64,000 nt of DNA from VXNE01 sp963668365 (GTDB lineage Bacteria; Pseudomonadota; Gammaproteobacteria; Pseudomonadales; Azotimanducaceae), in the NCBI GenBank assembly GCA_963668365.1, contig OY764266.1:310001-374000 (forward strand), written 5' to 3'. Shown here one piece after another: positions 1-7,916 of this stretch. The first letter of the stretch is position 1. Each line of letters begins with the position of its first letter. The position numbers were made by a program, and so were the translations under genes. The notes below the pieces were generated by a model that saw nothing but the letters and a program-made list of their open reading frames with translations, ran no database searches and was not told the DNA's origin.

Positions 1-1799
1 CCGTCGACTCGCCGCCAACGGTTTCGTTGCGGGAACCGGCGAAGGAACAACCGCAAACCGCATCGCGTCCAGCGCAAGAAGGCCCGTCACCGGAAGCGGC
101 CAGGACGCCGGCCCCGCCATCGGACGCGCCTTCGAGCGAAGAACCGCGTCCTCGAGAACAGCTTGAATTCGCGCAGGCGGTCGCCGATCCCGTCGAGGCG
201 CCGCCGATTCTCTCCACGCTGGTCGTCGAGACAACGCCACCGGGCGCAGAGGTCCTGATCGCCGGCGAGATAGTCGGTCGAACTCCGCTGGAAGTCACGG
301 AACTGGCTGCGGGTTCGTATGACGTTACGTTGCGCCACGGTCTCCACGAAACGCTGTCGGAGACCATCACGGTTCCGAACCCGGAAGATTCGGATGGGGC
401 GGCAACTCGCATGACGCGCGCGCTCGCCCGCGCCACCGGCGCTCTTACGGTCCTGACGGTGCCGGCGCGCGCATGGATCGAGCATGACGGCGAGCGCTTT
501 GCGGAACGCACGCCGACGACACTGCACGGCCTGCCCGCCGGACCGCTGGAACTGACCGTCGGAATGGAGGGGCACCGTCCCATGAGGGTGATGGCCAACG
601 TACCCGGGAACAGCGTCCGGACTCTCGAATTCACGCTTGAAAACAGCATCGTCTACGGCACCCTGACGTTGCAACTCACGCCCGAAGATGCCGAGGCGGC
701 GCTACCGGATCTCGAGTTGGCGTACGAAGCCGGAATCCGGATTCCCCGCGGGCGGCATAGAGTCCGGGTGACCCGCGACGGCTACGTGCCCCAAACGCGC
801 ACCGTCGAAGTCGCCGGCCCGACCACGCTACCGATATCACTGACCCGCAACCCACAGCCATTTACCGTGACGACCACACCGGCCGGCGCTTTCGTGAGCT
901 TCCCGCTGGGCGAACAGAGCTACAGTCCCGGCGTACTGCTCACACCTGGAAACTATGGTGTCCGAGCGGTGTTGCCAGGGCACGCCACATGGGAAGGATC
1001 CGTGAACCACCAAGCCGGCCCCACGGATCATGCGCTAACGTTGCGCACGGGAATTGCAGAGTTTGCCGATCCGCTCGTTTCGGGCGGCACCGGGCCAACC
1101 ATGGTCGCCATTGCCGCCGGGAGCTTTCGCATGGGGTGCGTATCCCGCGTCGACTGTCGTTCGAACGAATTGCCCGCGCACGACGTCACGTTGGCGCGAC
1201 CTCTGGCACTCTCGAAGTTCGAGGTCACATGCGACGAATTCGCGCGCTTTGTCCGCGCCACGGACCGCGAGAGATCCGAAGAGGCGGCCTGCAGCGCCGG
1301 AACTTCGGCACCTGTTGTCAATGTATCGTGGCACGATGCGGTGGCCTACGCCGAATGGCTGTCCAGGGAAACCCGAAGACCATATCGCCTGCCCAGCGAG
1401 GCGGAGTGGGAGTACGCGGCACGGTCGGGCACCACGACCAGGTACAGCTGGGGAAGTTCGATCGGCGTGGAACGGGCCAACTGCAACGGCTGCCGCAGCC
1501 GGGCGAACAGGGACCACCTGGGAACCGTGGCCGTGGGTTCCTTCGGCCCAAATCCCTGGGGACTGCACGACATGCTCGGCAACGCTTGGGAATGGGTGTC
1601 GGACTGCCGTCTCGACGACTACGCGGGCGCGGCCGGCGATGGATCCCCGAGAATTGCCGCAGGCTGCGAGCAGCGGGTGCTGCGTGGCGGCTCCTGGCGC
1701 GTAAACCCGAGTCTCGTGCGCGCGGCGCAGCGCGGGTGGGGCGACGAGTCCCTTCGCCTTGACGACGTGGGCATCCGGGTCGTCGTAGAGATGCAATGA
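1..1799 (+). CDS. PEGA-repeat protein with C-terminal SUMF1 (FGE-like) domain, 5' partial
   Basis: The reading frame (codons from base 3) is open to the window edge, so the true start lies upstream; the TTG at 27 is only the first possible internal start. The visible N-terminus is Pro/Glu-rich and disordered. About four PEGA-type beta repeats follow (for example near residues 62-117 and 278-345 counted from the TTG), then a SUMF1 domain from about residue 355, with motifs such as GSFRMGC, RLPSEAEWEYAAR, NAWEWVSDC and RGGSW. True formylglycine-generating enzymes carry a catalytic Cys pair just after RGGS; here the sequence is RGGSWRVNPSLVR, so sulfatase-activating activity is unlikely. PEGA-SUMF1 proteins often follow a kinase or surface-attachment domain, and such a domain may lie off the edge. 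It converges on purM. Confidence 0.85.
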   Translation, partial: VDSPPTVSLREPAKEQPQTASRPAQEGPSPEAARTPAPPSDAPSSEEPRPREQLEFAQAVADPVEAPPILSTLVVETTPPGAEVLIAGEIVGRTPLEVTELAAGSYDVTLRHGLHETLSETITVPNPEDSDGAATRMTRALARATGALTVLTVPARAWIEHDGERFAERTPTTLHGLPAGPLELTVGMEGHRPMRVMANVPGNSVRTLEFTLENSIVYGTLTLQLTPEDAEAALPDLELAYEAGIRIPRGRHRVRVTRDGYVPQTRTVEVAGPTTLPISLTRNPQPFTVTTTPAGAFVSFPLGEQSYSPGVLLTPGNYGVRAVLPGHATWEGSVNHQAGPTDHALTLRTGIAEFADPLVSGGTGPTMVAIAAGSFRMGCVSRVDCRSNELPAHDVTLARPLALSKFEVTCDEFARFVRATDRERSEEAACSAGTSAPVVNVSWHDAVAYAEWLSRETRRPYRLPSEAEWEYAARSGTTTRYSWGSSIGVERANCNGCRSRANRDHLGTVAVGSFGPNPWGLHDMLGNAWEWVSDCRLDDYAGAAGDGSPRIAAGCEQRVLRGGSWRVNPSLVRAAQRGWGDESLRLDDVGIRVVVEMQ

Positions 1800-1814
1800 C
1801 CCGAACCGGGCAGC

Positions 1815-2855
1815 TCACCCGAAGGAGCAGCCGCTCCCGCTCGCGATCATATGGCCGGCCGCGGGCCGGGTTGTCGCGGTGACGACGCGACCGACCGGCG
1901 CGGCCATCTCGCCCGCGCGGGCCAGGCTGTCCAACACGTCGTCCTCGAAGGCGGGAGCGACGCACAGGACGAATCCGATTCCGCAGTTGAAAGTGCGCAG
2001 CATTTCGGACTCCTCGATGTTGCCCGCCCGCTGCAGCCACGCGAATACCGCCGGCCGCGTCCAGCTATCGAGGTCAATGTCGGCCGCCATGCCTTGAGGC
2101 AGCATCCTGGGCACGTTCTCGATCACGCCCCCTCCAGTAATGTGCGCCATGCCCTTGACCGGCGCGGCCCGGAGCACTTTCGCGATCGGTTGCGCGTATA
2201 TCCTGGTCGGCGCAAGGAGTTGATCGACGAGCGTATCGCTCAAGGCCAATCCCCTGTCTTCGACGATTCGGCGAATGAGCGAATACCCGTTCGAGTGGGG
2301 ACCGGTGGAGCCGATCCCGATCAGCCGGTCGTCGACGCCGATGTGTTCCCCGGTGACAATATCCTCGCGTTCGACGATGCCCACGCAAAAGCCGGCCAGG
2401 TCATAGTCGCCGGGGCGATAGAAACCGGGCATCTCGGCGGTTTCCCCCCCGGCAAGGGCGCAGCCGGCGATCTCGCAACCCTTCGCAATACCGACGATCA
2501 CCCGTTCGGCGACATCCACATCGAGTTCCGATGTCGCGTAGTAGTCGAGAAACAGGAATGGTTCGGCGCCGTGAACGAGTACGTCGTTCACGCACATGGC
2601 GACGAGGTCCTGGCCAACCTCGTCGTGCCGGTCGTGCTCGATCGCAAGTTTGAGTTTCGTGCCCACGCCGTCGGTTCCCGCCACGATGACCGGACTTCGA
2701 TACCTTTCGGGAACCGCCGCCAAAGACGAGAACCCGCCGAGGTCGGAGAGGGACGCATCCCCCTGCGTGCGCCGCGCCGCCGGCGCAATGCGGCGGACGA
2801 GTTCATTGCCGGCGTCGATGTCGACGCCGGCATCCCGGTAAGTGAGTCCTGACAT
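1815..2855 (-). CDS. purM: phosphoribosylformylglycinamidine cyclo-ligase (AIR synthetase)
   Basis: PurM makes aminoimidazole ribonucleotide from FGAM with ATP, the fifth step of de novo purine synthesis, in the cytosol. The 346-residue product matches the usual bacterial length (about 345). Visible family motifs are the N-terminal YRDAGVDIDAGNELV, the GTDGVGTKLKLA nucleotide-site segment and GGETAEMPG. The common partner purN is not downstream; the PEGA/SUMF1 gene converges 15 bases away. The gene is divergent from the DUF2066 gene, an arrangement seen in Pseudomonas and relatives that supports a gammaproteobacterial source. Confidence 0.97.
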   Translation of the reverse strand: MSGLTYRDAGVDIDAGNELVRRIAPAARRTQGDASLSDLGGFSSLAAVPERYRSPVIVAGTDGVGTKLKLAIEHDRHDEVGQDLVAMCVNDVLVHGAEPFLFLDYYATSELDVDVAERVIVGIAKGCEIAGCALAGGETAEMPGFYRPGDYDLAGFCVGIVEREDIVTGEHIGVDDRLIGIGSTGPHSNGYSLIRRIVEDRGLALSDTLVDQLLAPTRIYAQPIAKVLRAAPVKGMAHITGGGVIENVPRMLPQGMAADIDLDSWTRPAVFAWLQRAGNIEESEMLRTFNCGIGFVLCVAPAFEDDVLDSLARAGEMAAPVGRVVTATTRPAAGHMIASGSGCSFG

Positions 2856-3112
2856 GAACCGGCCGAAATCTGGAAACTTGTCCGAGTTGTAGCACGCGCC
2901 AGACGGCTACGGAAGGGGCGGACCACTTCTCGACGACCAGGGATTGTTCCGCATACGCGATGGCGGGCTGGTCTAGATTCGGTATGTTTCAGTTTGTAGC
3001 ATGGCGCGACGCTCTCTGGTTCGGGGTGTTCCCCATCGACCGCGCAATCGTATTTCGTTTCCGGCCGGGGCGGAGGCCGGCCAACCGGCGATGTCGGCAG
3101 CTCTGCGCCGCC

Positions 3113-4177
3113 ATGATCTGTGCGGCGACTGTCTGCTGCGGCGTGTCCGCGCACGGCGAACTCGTCGACTGGCTTTACGACGTGGAAGTGCCGGCCGGAT
3201 CCCAGGCCGGCGAGGAACAGCGGAGCGCCGCCCGGTCTGCCTTGCGCGAGATGCTGATGCGCATGACGGGCCTCGAGAACCTGCCCATGTCCGAACCGGT
3301 CGTCCGCGCGCTGAATTCTCCCGATCGGTACTACGTGAAGTACCGTTTCATCCAGGCCCGGGACGATGGGGAACAGCGGTTTCAAGTGAGTTTCGAACCC
3401 AAGGCCGTGCACGACCTGGTCTCCGAAGCCGCGCTCCCCATCTGGAGTGCCGACCGACCGCGTGTCCTGGCCTGGCTCGCGATCCGCGAGAACGGTCGCA
3501 TTCGTGTTCTCGACAGCACTTCGGATCACCCGCTGGCGGAGGGGCTAAGGAAGCGAAGTCGCCAACGCGGAGTGCCGCTCCGGCTGCCGTTGATGGACCT
3601 CGAGGACAGGGAACTGATATCTCCGCCGGCCGTATGGGATGGTTTCGCCTTCTCGCTGCACGCCGCTTCGCGCCGATACGGCGCCGATGTGGTGCTGGTC
3701 GGGCGAGCTTCCCTGCGCGCCGACGGCGCCTGGCAGACACGTTGGGAGTTCTGGCTCAACGACGCTCCGCGGGAGTTCAGCTACTCCGACGCGACCATCG
3801 ACGCTGGAGCCATTCGGGCGATGGACGAGGTCGCCAACGAGCTGATGCAGCGCTCCGCCGTCTTCGGCCTCGACCCGACCGTGATCGAGATAGCGGTGAA
3901 GGGCGCCGGATCGATCCACGGCTATGCCGCGCTGATGCGCCATCTTTCCAGTCTCGAATACATCGAGCGCGTGAATTTGACTGCGGCCGAGCGGGAAACG
4001 CTCACGCTGCGGGTCGTCACACGGTCAACTCCCGAACGTCTCGGCGAACTTCTGTCGAAAGACGGCGCGTTCAGGCGCCTGCCTGCCATGCCCAGCCTCT
4101 TGCCGCCGCCCGAAACCGGCGCGTCGGAAGGCGCCCCGCATGAGCCGATCACGTTGCTCTGGCACGGGAAGAGCTGA
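3113..4177 (+). CDS. DUF2066 family exported protein
   Basis: The product is 354 residues if translation starts at the ATG at 3113, which gives a short signal peptide (MICAATVCCGVSAHG) before the conserved DUF2066 start ELVDWLYDVEVPAGSQ. An upstream ATG at 2960 in the same frame would add 51 Arg-rich residues that do not look like part of the family. The function of DUF2066 is not established; the signal peptide points to the periplasm or outer membrane. The gene sits between divergent purM and hda, its usual neighbourhood in gammaproteobacteria. Its TGA stop shares one base with the next ATG, so the genes are probably co-transcribed. Confidence 0.85.
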   Translation: MICAATVCCGVSAHGELVDWLYDVEVPAGSQAGEEQRSAARSALREMLMRMTGLENLPMSEPVVRALNSPDRYYVKYRFIQARDDGEQRFQVSFEPKAVHDLVSEAALPIWSADRPRVLAWLAIRENGRIRVLDSTSDHPLAEGLRKRSRQRGVPLRLPLMDLEDRELISPPAVWDGFAFSLHAASRRYGADVVLVGRASLRADGAWQTRWEFWLNDAPREFSYSDATIDAGAIRAMDEVANELMQRSAVFGLDPTVIEIAVKGAGSIHGYAALMRHLSSLEYIERVNLTAAERETLTLRVVTRSTPERLGELLSKDGAFRRLPAMPSLLPPPETGASEGAPHEPITLLWHGKS

Positions 4178-4737
4178 TGCTTCGCAGCATTCCGAACATC
4201 ATCACGCTGGTGCGCATCGCATTGATCGCGCCCACGGCCTGGCTTCTCCTGGACGAGCGCTACCTCGCGGGACTCGTTCTCGTGGCCATAGCCGGTCTGA
4301 GCGACGCGCTGGACGGCGCGCTGGCGCGGCGTTTTTCCTGGTCGAGTTCGTTCGGCGCATACGCCGATCCGCTGGCCGACAAGCTGCTCGTCGGCGCCTT
4401 GTTCGTGGTCCTCGTCTGGCAGGGCCATGTGCCGCTGTGGCTCGCCGTCGTGGCGATCTCGCGGGATGTCATCATCATGCTCGGCGCCCTGGCATACCGG
4501 CTCATATTCGAGAAAGTCGAGATGAACCCGACCTTCATCAGCAAGTTGAACACGGCGATGCAGATCACCATGCTGATCCTGGCGCTGATCGGGTTGGTCG
4601 CCGCGGGGCCGCTGTCCGAGTTCGCCATCGCCGTCCTCGATCCCTGGGGTTTCGTGGTCGTCGCCACCATCGGCGTCACTTCCGGCGTGGACTACGTCTT
4701 CACCTGGAGTCGGCGGGCCATCCAGGAACGGGAGTAG
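4177..4737 (+). CDS. CDP-alcohol phosphatidyltransferase family membrane protein
   Basis: This small integral membrane enzyme (186 residues, about five or six hydrophobic segments) carries the full family signature: D43-x2-D46-G47-x2-A50-R51-x8-G60-x3-D64-x3-D68. These residues bind the metal and CDP-diacylglycerol. The family includes PgsA (phosphatidylglycerophosphate synthase), phosphatidylserine synthase and cardiolipin synthases of the same fold; the alcohol acceptor cannot be read from the sequence. Position between DUF2066 and hda is known from Pseudomonas-type genomes, where it is annotated simply as a CDP-alcohol transferase. It begins one base inside the DUF2066 stop, and hda starts seven bases after its end, consistent with one operon. 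Confidence 0.9.
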   Translation: MLRSIPNIITLVRIALIAPTAWLLLDERYLAGLVLVAIAGLSDALDGALARRFSWSSSFGAYADPLADKLLVGALFVVLVWQGHVPLWLAVVAISRDVIIMLGALAYRLIFEKVEMNPTFISKLNTAMQITMLILALIGLVAAGPLSEFAIAVLDPWGFVVVATIGVTSGVDYVFTWSRRAIQERE

Positions 4738-4744
4738 TTGCCGT

Positions 4745-5413
4745 ATGGATCGCCGAACGGTCCGGCAAGTGCCGCTCGCGTTCCCGCTGCGCGAGCATTT
4801 CACCCTCGATCATTTCCTTGTCGGCGAAAATGCCGAACTTCTGGCGAGCGTTTGCCGACCTGTGGAAGGTTTCCATTGCGCCTGGGTCTGGGGCCGGGGC
4901 GGGGCGGGAAAGAGCCATCTGCTGCAAGCCGTCTCGCATGAGATTGGCGGAGCATTCGTCCCCGCGACGGAGATGCCGACGGTGGATGGCTACGAAGTCT
5001 TCGATCGCGTCCTCATCGACGACATCCACGCATGGATCGGCGATCAACCGGCCGAGGAGGCATTGATGCGCCTCTACAACAACCGGCTGGATCGCGGTCT
5101 TGTCCTCGTTGCGACGGCGCGCAAGCCGCCCGCGCGGCTATGTTTCGCACTTCCCGACCTGGCTTCCCGCCTGCGCTCCGCGGCGTGTTTCGAGATCTCT
5201 CCACCGAGCGACGAAGATGCGGGCGCAGTGCTTCGACGCATCGCTTCCGACCGCGGTTTCGAACTCGACGCGAGCGTGGTCTCGTTTCTTCTGCGACGCA
5301 CCGGTCGGGACCTGTCGGACTTGCTCGACCTGCTCGAGACAATCGATGCGGAGTCCCTGTCGGCGCAACGGCGGGTTACGGTCCCGTTCGTCAAACAGGT
5401 ACTCAACCTGTGA
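4745..5413 (+). CDS. hda: DnaA regulatory inactivator Hda
   Basis: Hda is a DnaA-related AAA+ protein that, with the DNA-loaded sliding clamp, stimulates ATP hydrolysis by DnaA and so prevents re-initiation. The 222-residue length fits. The N-terminus has a clamp-binding-like QVPLAF motif (residues 8-13), followed by a Walker A segment GRGGAGKSHLL around residues 50-60, a Walker B-like LIDDIHAW, and a C-terminal helical region with LLRRTGRDLSDLLDLL. There is no DnaA domain IV (DNA binding), which separates it from DnaA. Neighbours (DUF2066 and a CDP-alcohol transferase upstream) match hda loci of other gammaproteobacteria. The next gene starts at a GTG four bases before its end. Confidence 0.92.
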   Translation: MDRRTVRQVPLAFPLREHFTLDHFLVGENAELLASVCRPVEGFHCAWVWGRGGAGKSHLLQAVSHEIGGAFVPATEMPTVDGYEVFDRVLIDDIHAWIGDQPAEEALMRLYNNRLDRGLVLVATARKPPARLCFALPDLASRLRSAACFEISPPSDEDAGAVLRRIASDRGFELDASVVSFLLRRTGRDLSDLLDLLETIDAESLSAQRRVTVPFVKQVLNL

Positions 5414-6483
5414 TCCGGGCGGTCATCACCGGCGGGGGCAGCGCCGGCCATGTCGTGCCCACCCTGCCCATCATTGAAGCGCTTAAGGCCCGGGACTGGA
5501 ACATCACCTATATCGGCACCGACTCGGGGCTGGAGGAACGGCTTGTGGCCCACTTCGGAATCAGTTACTTCGGCGTGCGTCCGGGCAAGCTGCGTCGCTA
5601 CTGGTCGTTCGAGAACCTCGTCGACGCCTTTCGTGTTCCGGTTTCGATATTGCAGGTGTTGCGGATACTCGGACGGGTTCGACCCGACGTGGTCTTCTCC
5701 AAGGGCGGATTCGTCGCCTTTCCCGTCGTGGTGGCCGCGTGGCTGCGAAGAATCCCCGTGGTAGCGCATGAATCCGACCTCTCCCCCGGGCTGGCGAACC
5801 GGCTGACGCTGCCTTTCACCGCCTCCCTGTGCGTCAATTTCGATGCCACGCGGGTCAATGCCAGGCGCGTGATCCATACCGGCACGCCGGTGCGCGAATC
5901 CCTTTTGCAGGGGGATCGCGGCCGCGGCCTGGCCGCGATGGGATTCTCCGGCGAACGACCGATTCTGATCGCTGTGGGAGGCAGCCTCGGCGCACAACGC
6001 CTGAACCGCATCGTGCGCGAAGCGCTATCGGCGTTGACAGGGAGTTTCGACGTGCTGCACGTGTGTGGCGCGGGGAAGGTCGATCCCGCATACCTCGGAA
6101 CCAACGGATACGAACAGCGCGATTTCGTCGGGGACGAGTGGGGCGACATTCTCGCTGCGGCGGACGTGGTCGTTTCACGCTCCGGGGCAAATTCGCTGCA
6201 CGAACTCCTCACCTTGAGGAAACCCAATCTGCTGGTCCCGCTGCCGGCGCTGGCGAGCCGAGGCGATCAGATCGAGAACGCCGCATTCGCCGCGTCCGCA
6301 GGTTTCAGCATGGTCGTGGCGGAGGCCGACCTGACTCCCGACGTGCTCGTGAAACAGGTGACCGAGCTGCACCATGACGCGCTGTCCTGGCGCCGGCGCC
6401 TGGACGCGTTCCAGGCGCCGGACAGCACCCGGCTGATCGTCGCGGAACTCGAGGCGGCGTTGAAAGCGCGCGCCGAACGGTGA
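5410..6483 (+). CDS. murG: MurG-type UDP-GlcNAc:lipid glycosyltransferase
   Basis: The best start is a GTG at 5410 that overlaps the hda stop by four bases and gives MIRAVITGGGSAGHVVP, the glycosyltransferase-28 N-terminal motif. The product is 357 residues. The second half has the donor-site pattern GGSLGAQRLN and SRSGANSLHELL followed by LLVPLPA. MurG transfers GlcNAc to lipid I on the cytoplasmic face of the inner membrane to make lipid II. Segments such as GKLRRYWSFENLVDAFRVP and VFSKGGFVAFPVVVAAW look more like Firmicute MurG than the Escherichia coli form, and the gene is outside a dcw cell-wall cluster. It may be a second MurG or a related glycosyltransferase; the symbol is provisional. 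Confidence 0.8.
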   Translation: MIRAVITGGGSAGHVVPTLPIIEALKARDWNITYIGTDSGLEERLVAHFGISYFGVRPGKLRRYWSFENLVDAFRVPVSILQVLRILGRVRPDVVFSKGGFVAFPVVVAAWLRRIPVVAHESDLSPGLANRLTLPFTASLCVNFDATRVNARRVIHTGTPVRESLLQGDRGRGLAAMGFSGERPILIAVGGSLGAQRLNRIVREALSALTGSFDVLHVCGAGKVDPAYLGTNGYEQRDFVGDEWGDILAAADVVVSRSGANSLHELLTLRKPNLLVPLPALASRGDQIENAAFAASAGFSMVVAEADLTPDVLVKQVTELHHDALSWRRRLDAFQAPDSTRLIVAELEAALKARAER

Positions 6484-6512
6484 TCTAATCGCCCGTTTTT
6501 TCCGGCACCGCC

Positions 6513-7694
6513 ATGTACAGGGTCAAGACCTACAACCAGATCGCCGCGCGCGGGCTCGAACTGTTTCCCGCCGATGCGTTCCGGGTCGGCGCGGATGTCG
6601 TCTCCCCGGATGCCATTCTTCTGCGCAGCCACCTCCTGACCAGCGCCGATCTCGGCCCGGCTCTCCGGGCCGTCGCGCGCGCCGGAGCCGGCGTCAACAA
6701 CGTTCCCGTCGAGGCCTGCACGGAACAGGGAGTGGTCGTCTTCAATACGCCCGGCGCGAACGCAAACTCGGTCAAGGAACTGACGCTCGCCGCGCTGTTG
6801 CTCGGCTCCCGCGACGTGATCGGCGGGATGGATTACGTGAAGACCCTGTCGAACGTCACCGACGACCACACCTTGCACAACCTCGTCGAAGCCGAGAAGG
6901 GACGTTTCAAGGGCCGGGAACTCTTCGCCCGAACGCTGGGAGTCCTCGGTCTGGGAGCTATCGGCTCGCAGGTGGCGCGCGCCGCGCTCGACCTCGGCAT
7001 GCGCGTGGTCGGGTACGACCCGGATCTCTCCGTGGATGCGGCCTGGCGGCTGCCAAGCGAAATACAGCGCATGGAGGACTCCCGCAGCCTGTTCAGCCAG
7101 TCGGACTACGTAACGGTGCATGTTCCGTCGCTGCCGACGACCCGGGGCCTGATCGACGCCGACGCGCTGCGCGCATTTCGACGCGGATCGGTGTTGCTCA
7201 ACTTCGCCCGCCAGGAAATCGTCGACGAAGGCGCGATCGCCGCAGCGCTGACCGATGGAACGCTTTCGGCGTACTTTTCCGACTTCCCCGGCACGACGCT
7301 GGCGAAGCATCACAACGCCCATTCCACACCGCACCTGGGGGCAAGCACAGTCGAGGCGGAAGAGAACTGCGCTGTCATGGCGGCGGAACAAATCAGGGAT
7401 TTCCTGAGTTCCGGCAACATCAGGAACTCCGTCAACTTCCCGGACATCAACCTCGAACTCAGCTTCGGATACCGTCTTGCCGTCGCCAACCGCAACGTGG
7501 CGGGCAGTCTCGGGCAAGTGCTGTCGGTCCTTGCCGACGACAACGTCAACGTCATCGACATGATCAACAAGAGCCGGGAGGACGTTGCCTACAACCTGAT
7601 CGATATCGAGCAGCCGCCGACGCCGACGATGATCGAGCGAGTAAACGCCATCGACAGCGTGATCAATCTGCGCCTGTTCGACGCCCCGGGGTAG
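6513..7694 (+). CDS. serA: D-3-phosphoglycerate dehydrogenase
   Basis: SerA oxidises 3-phosphoglycerate to 3-phosphohydroxypyruvate with NAD, the first step of serine synthesis. The 393-residue product has an N-terminal substrate domain (ARAGAGVNNVPVEAC), a Rossmann NAD site with GLGAIG near residue 146, the catalytic Arg in NFARQEIV, and the catalytic His in STPHLGAST. A C-terminal ACT domain (about 320-393, GSLGQVLSVLADDNVNV) is the usual site of serine feedback. The ATG at 6513 directly gives the conserved start MYRVKTYNQIA. It is separated from murG by 29 bases that contain a weak stem (AACGG/CCGTT) followed by Ts. Confidence 0.93.
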   Translation: MYRVKTYNQIAARGLELFPADAFRVGADVVSPDAILLRSHLLTSADLGPALRAVARAGAGVNNVPVEACTEQGVVVFNTPGANANSVKELTLAALLLGSRDVIGGMDYVKTLSNVTDDHTLHNLVEAEKGRFKGRELFARTLGVLGLGAIGSQVARAALDLGMRVVGYDPDLSVDAAWRLPSEIQRMEDSRSLFSQSDYVTVHVPSLPTTRGLIDADALRAFRRGSVLLNFARQEIVDEGAIAAALTDGTLSAYFSDFPGTTLAKHHNAHSTPHLGASTVEAEENCAVMAAEQIRDFLSSGNIRNSVNFPDINLELSFGYRLAVANRNVAGSLGQVLSVLADDNVNVIDMINKSREDVAYNLIDIEQPPTPTMIERVNAIDSVINLRLFDAPG

Positions 7695-7703
7695 CGGGCT
7701 TCG

Positions 7704-7895
7704 TCAACCCGGTCCTTTTCGTTCCGGCGATCCGGCGATCGCGACTCGTCGGCGCGCAAGGAACCCTGGCCAGCGCCGGTCCTCGCCGGTCGCAATGCGT
7801 CGATAGAAACGCGAGAGAGGCTCGTCCGTCAGCGCGCCCGCGATCAGGGCAAAACGCTCCTGGCCCCGGCACTCGATCACCGACGCGACCGCCAA
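7704..7895 (-). pseudogene. miaE: remnant of tRNA-2-methylthio-N6-isopentenyladenosine hydroxylase (MiaE)
   Basis: The first 40 or so residues of this short frame (VIECRGQERFALIAGALTDE and then LSRFYRRI) resemble the core of MiaE, a di-iron monooxygenase that hydroxylates ms2i6A37 in some tRNAs. In intact MiaE this block holds the metal-ligand Glu of the IEARSxERF motif and is followed by an ExRH ligand motif; here the second motif reads GEDRRW, so the His is gone, and the rest is unrelated. An in-frame TGA lies immediately upstream, and the ABC exporter starts 22 bases beyond. No 5' or 3' remainder is visible. It is read as a decayed fragment; the assignment rests on motif resemblance only. 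Confidence 0.45.
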
Positions 7896-7916
7896 TCAAC
7901 GAGTAGAATCCTCGAC

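Noticed and set aside
6483..6512. Possible terminator: stem AACGG/CCGTT followed by a T-run after murG
   Set aside because: Five base pairs with a 12-base loop is weak, and part of the stem lies in the murG end; kept only as a remark.
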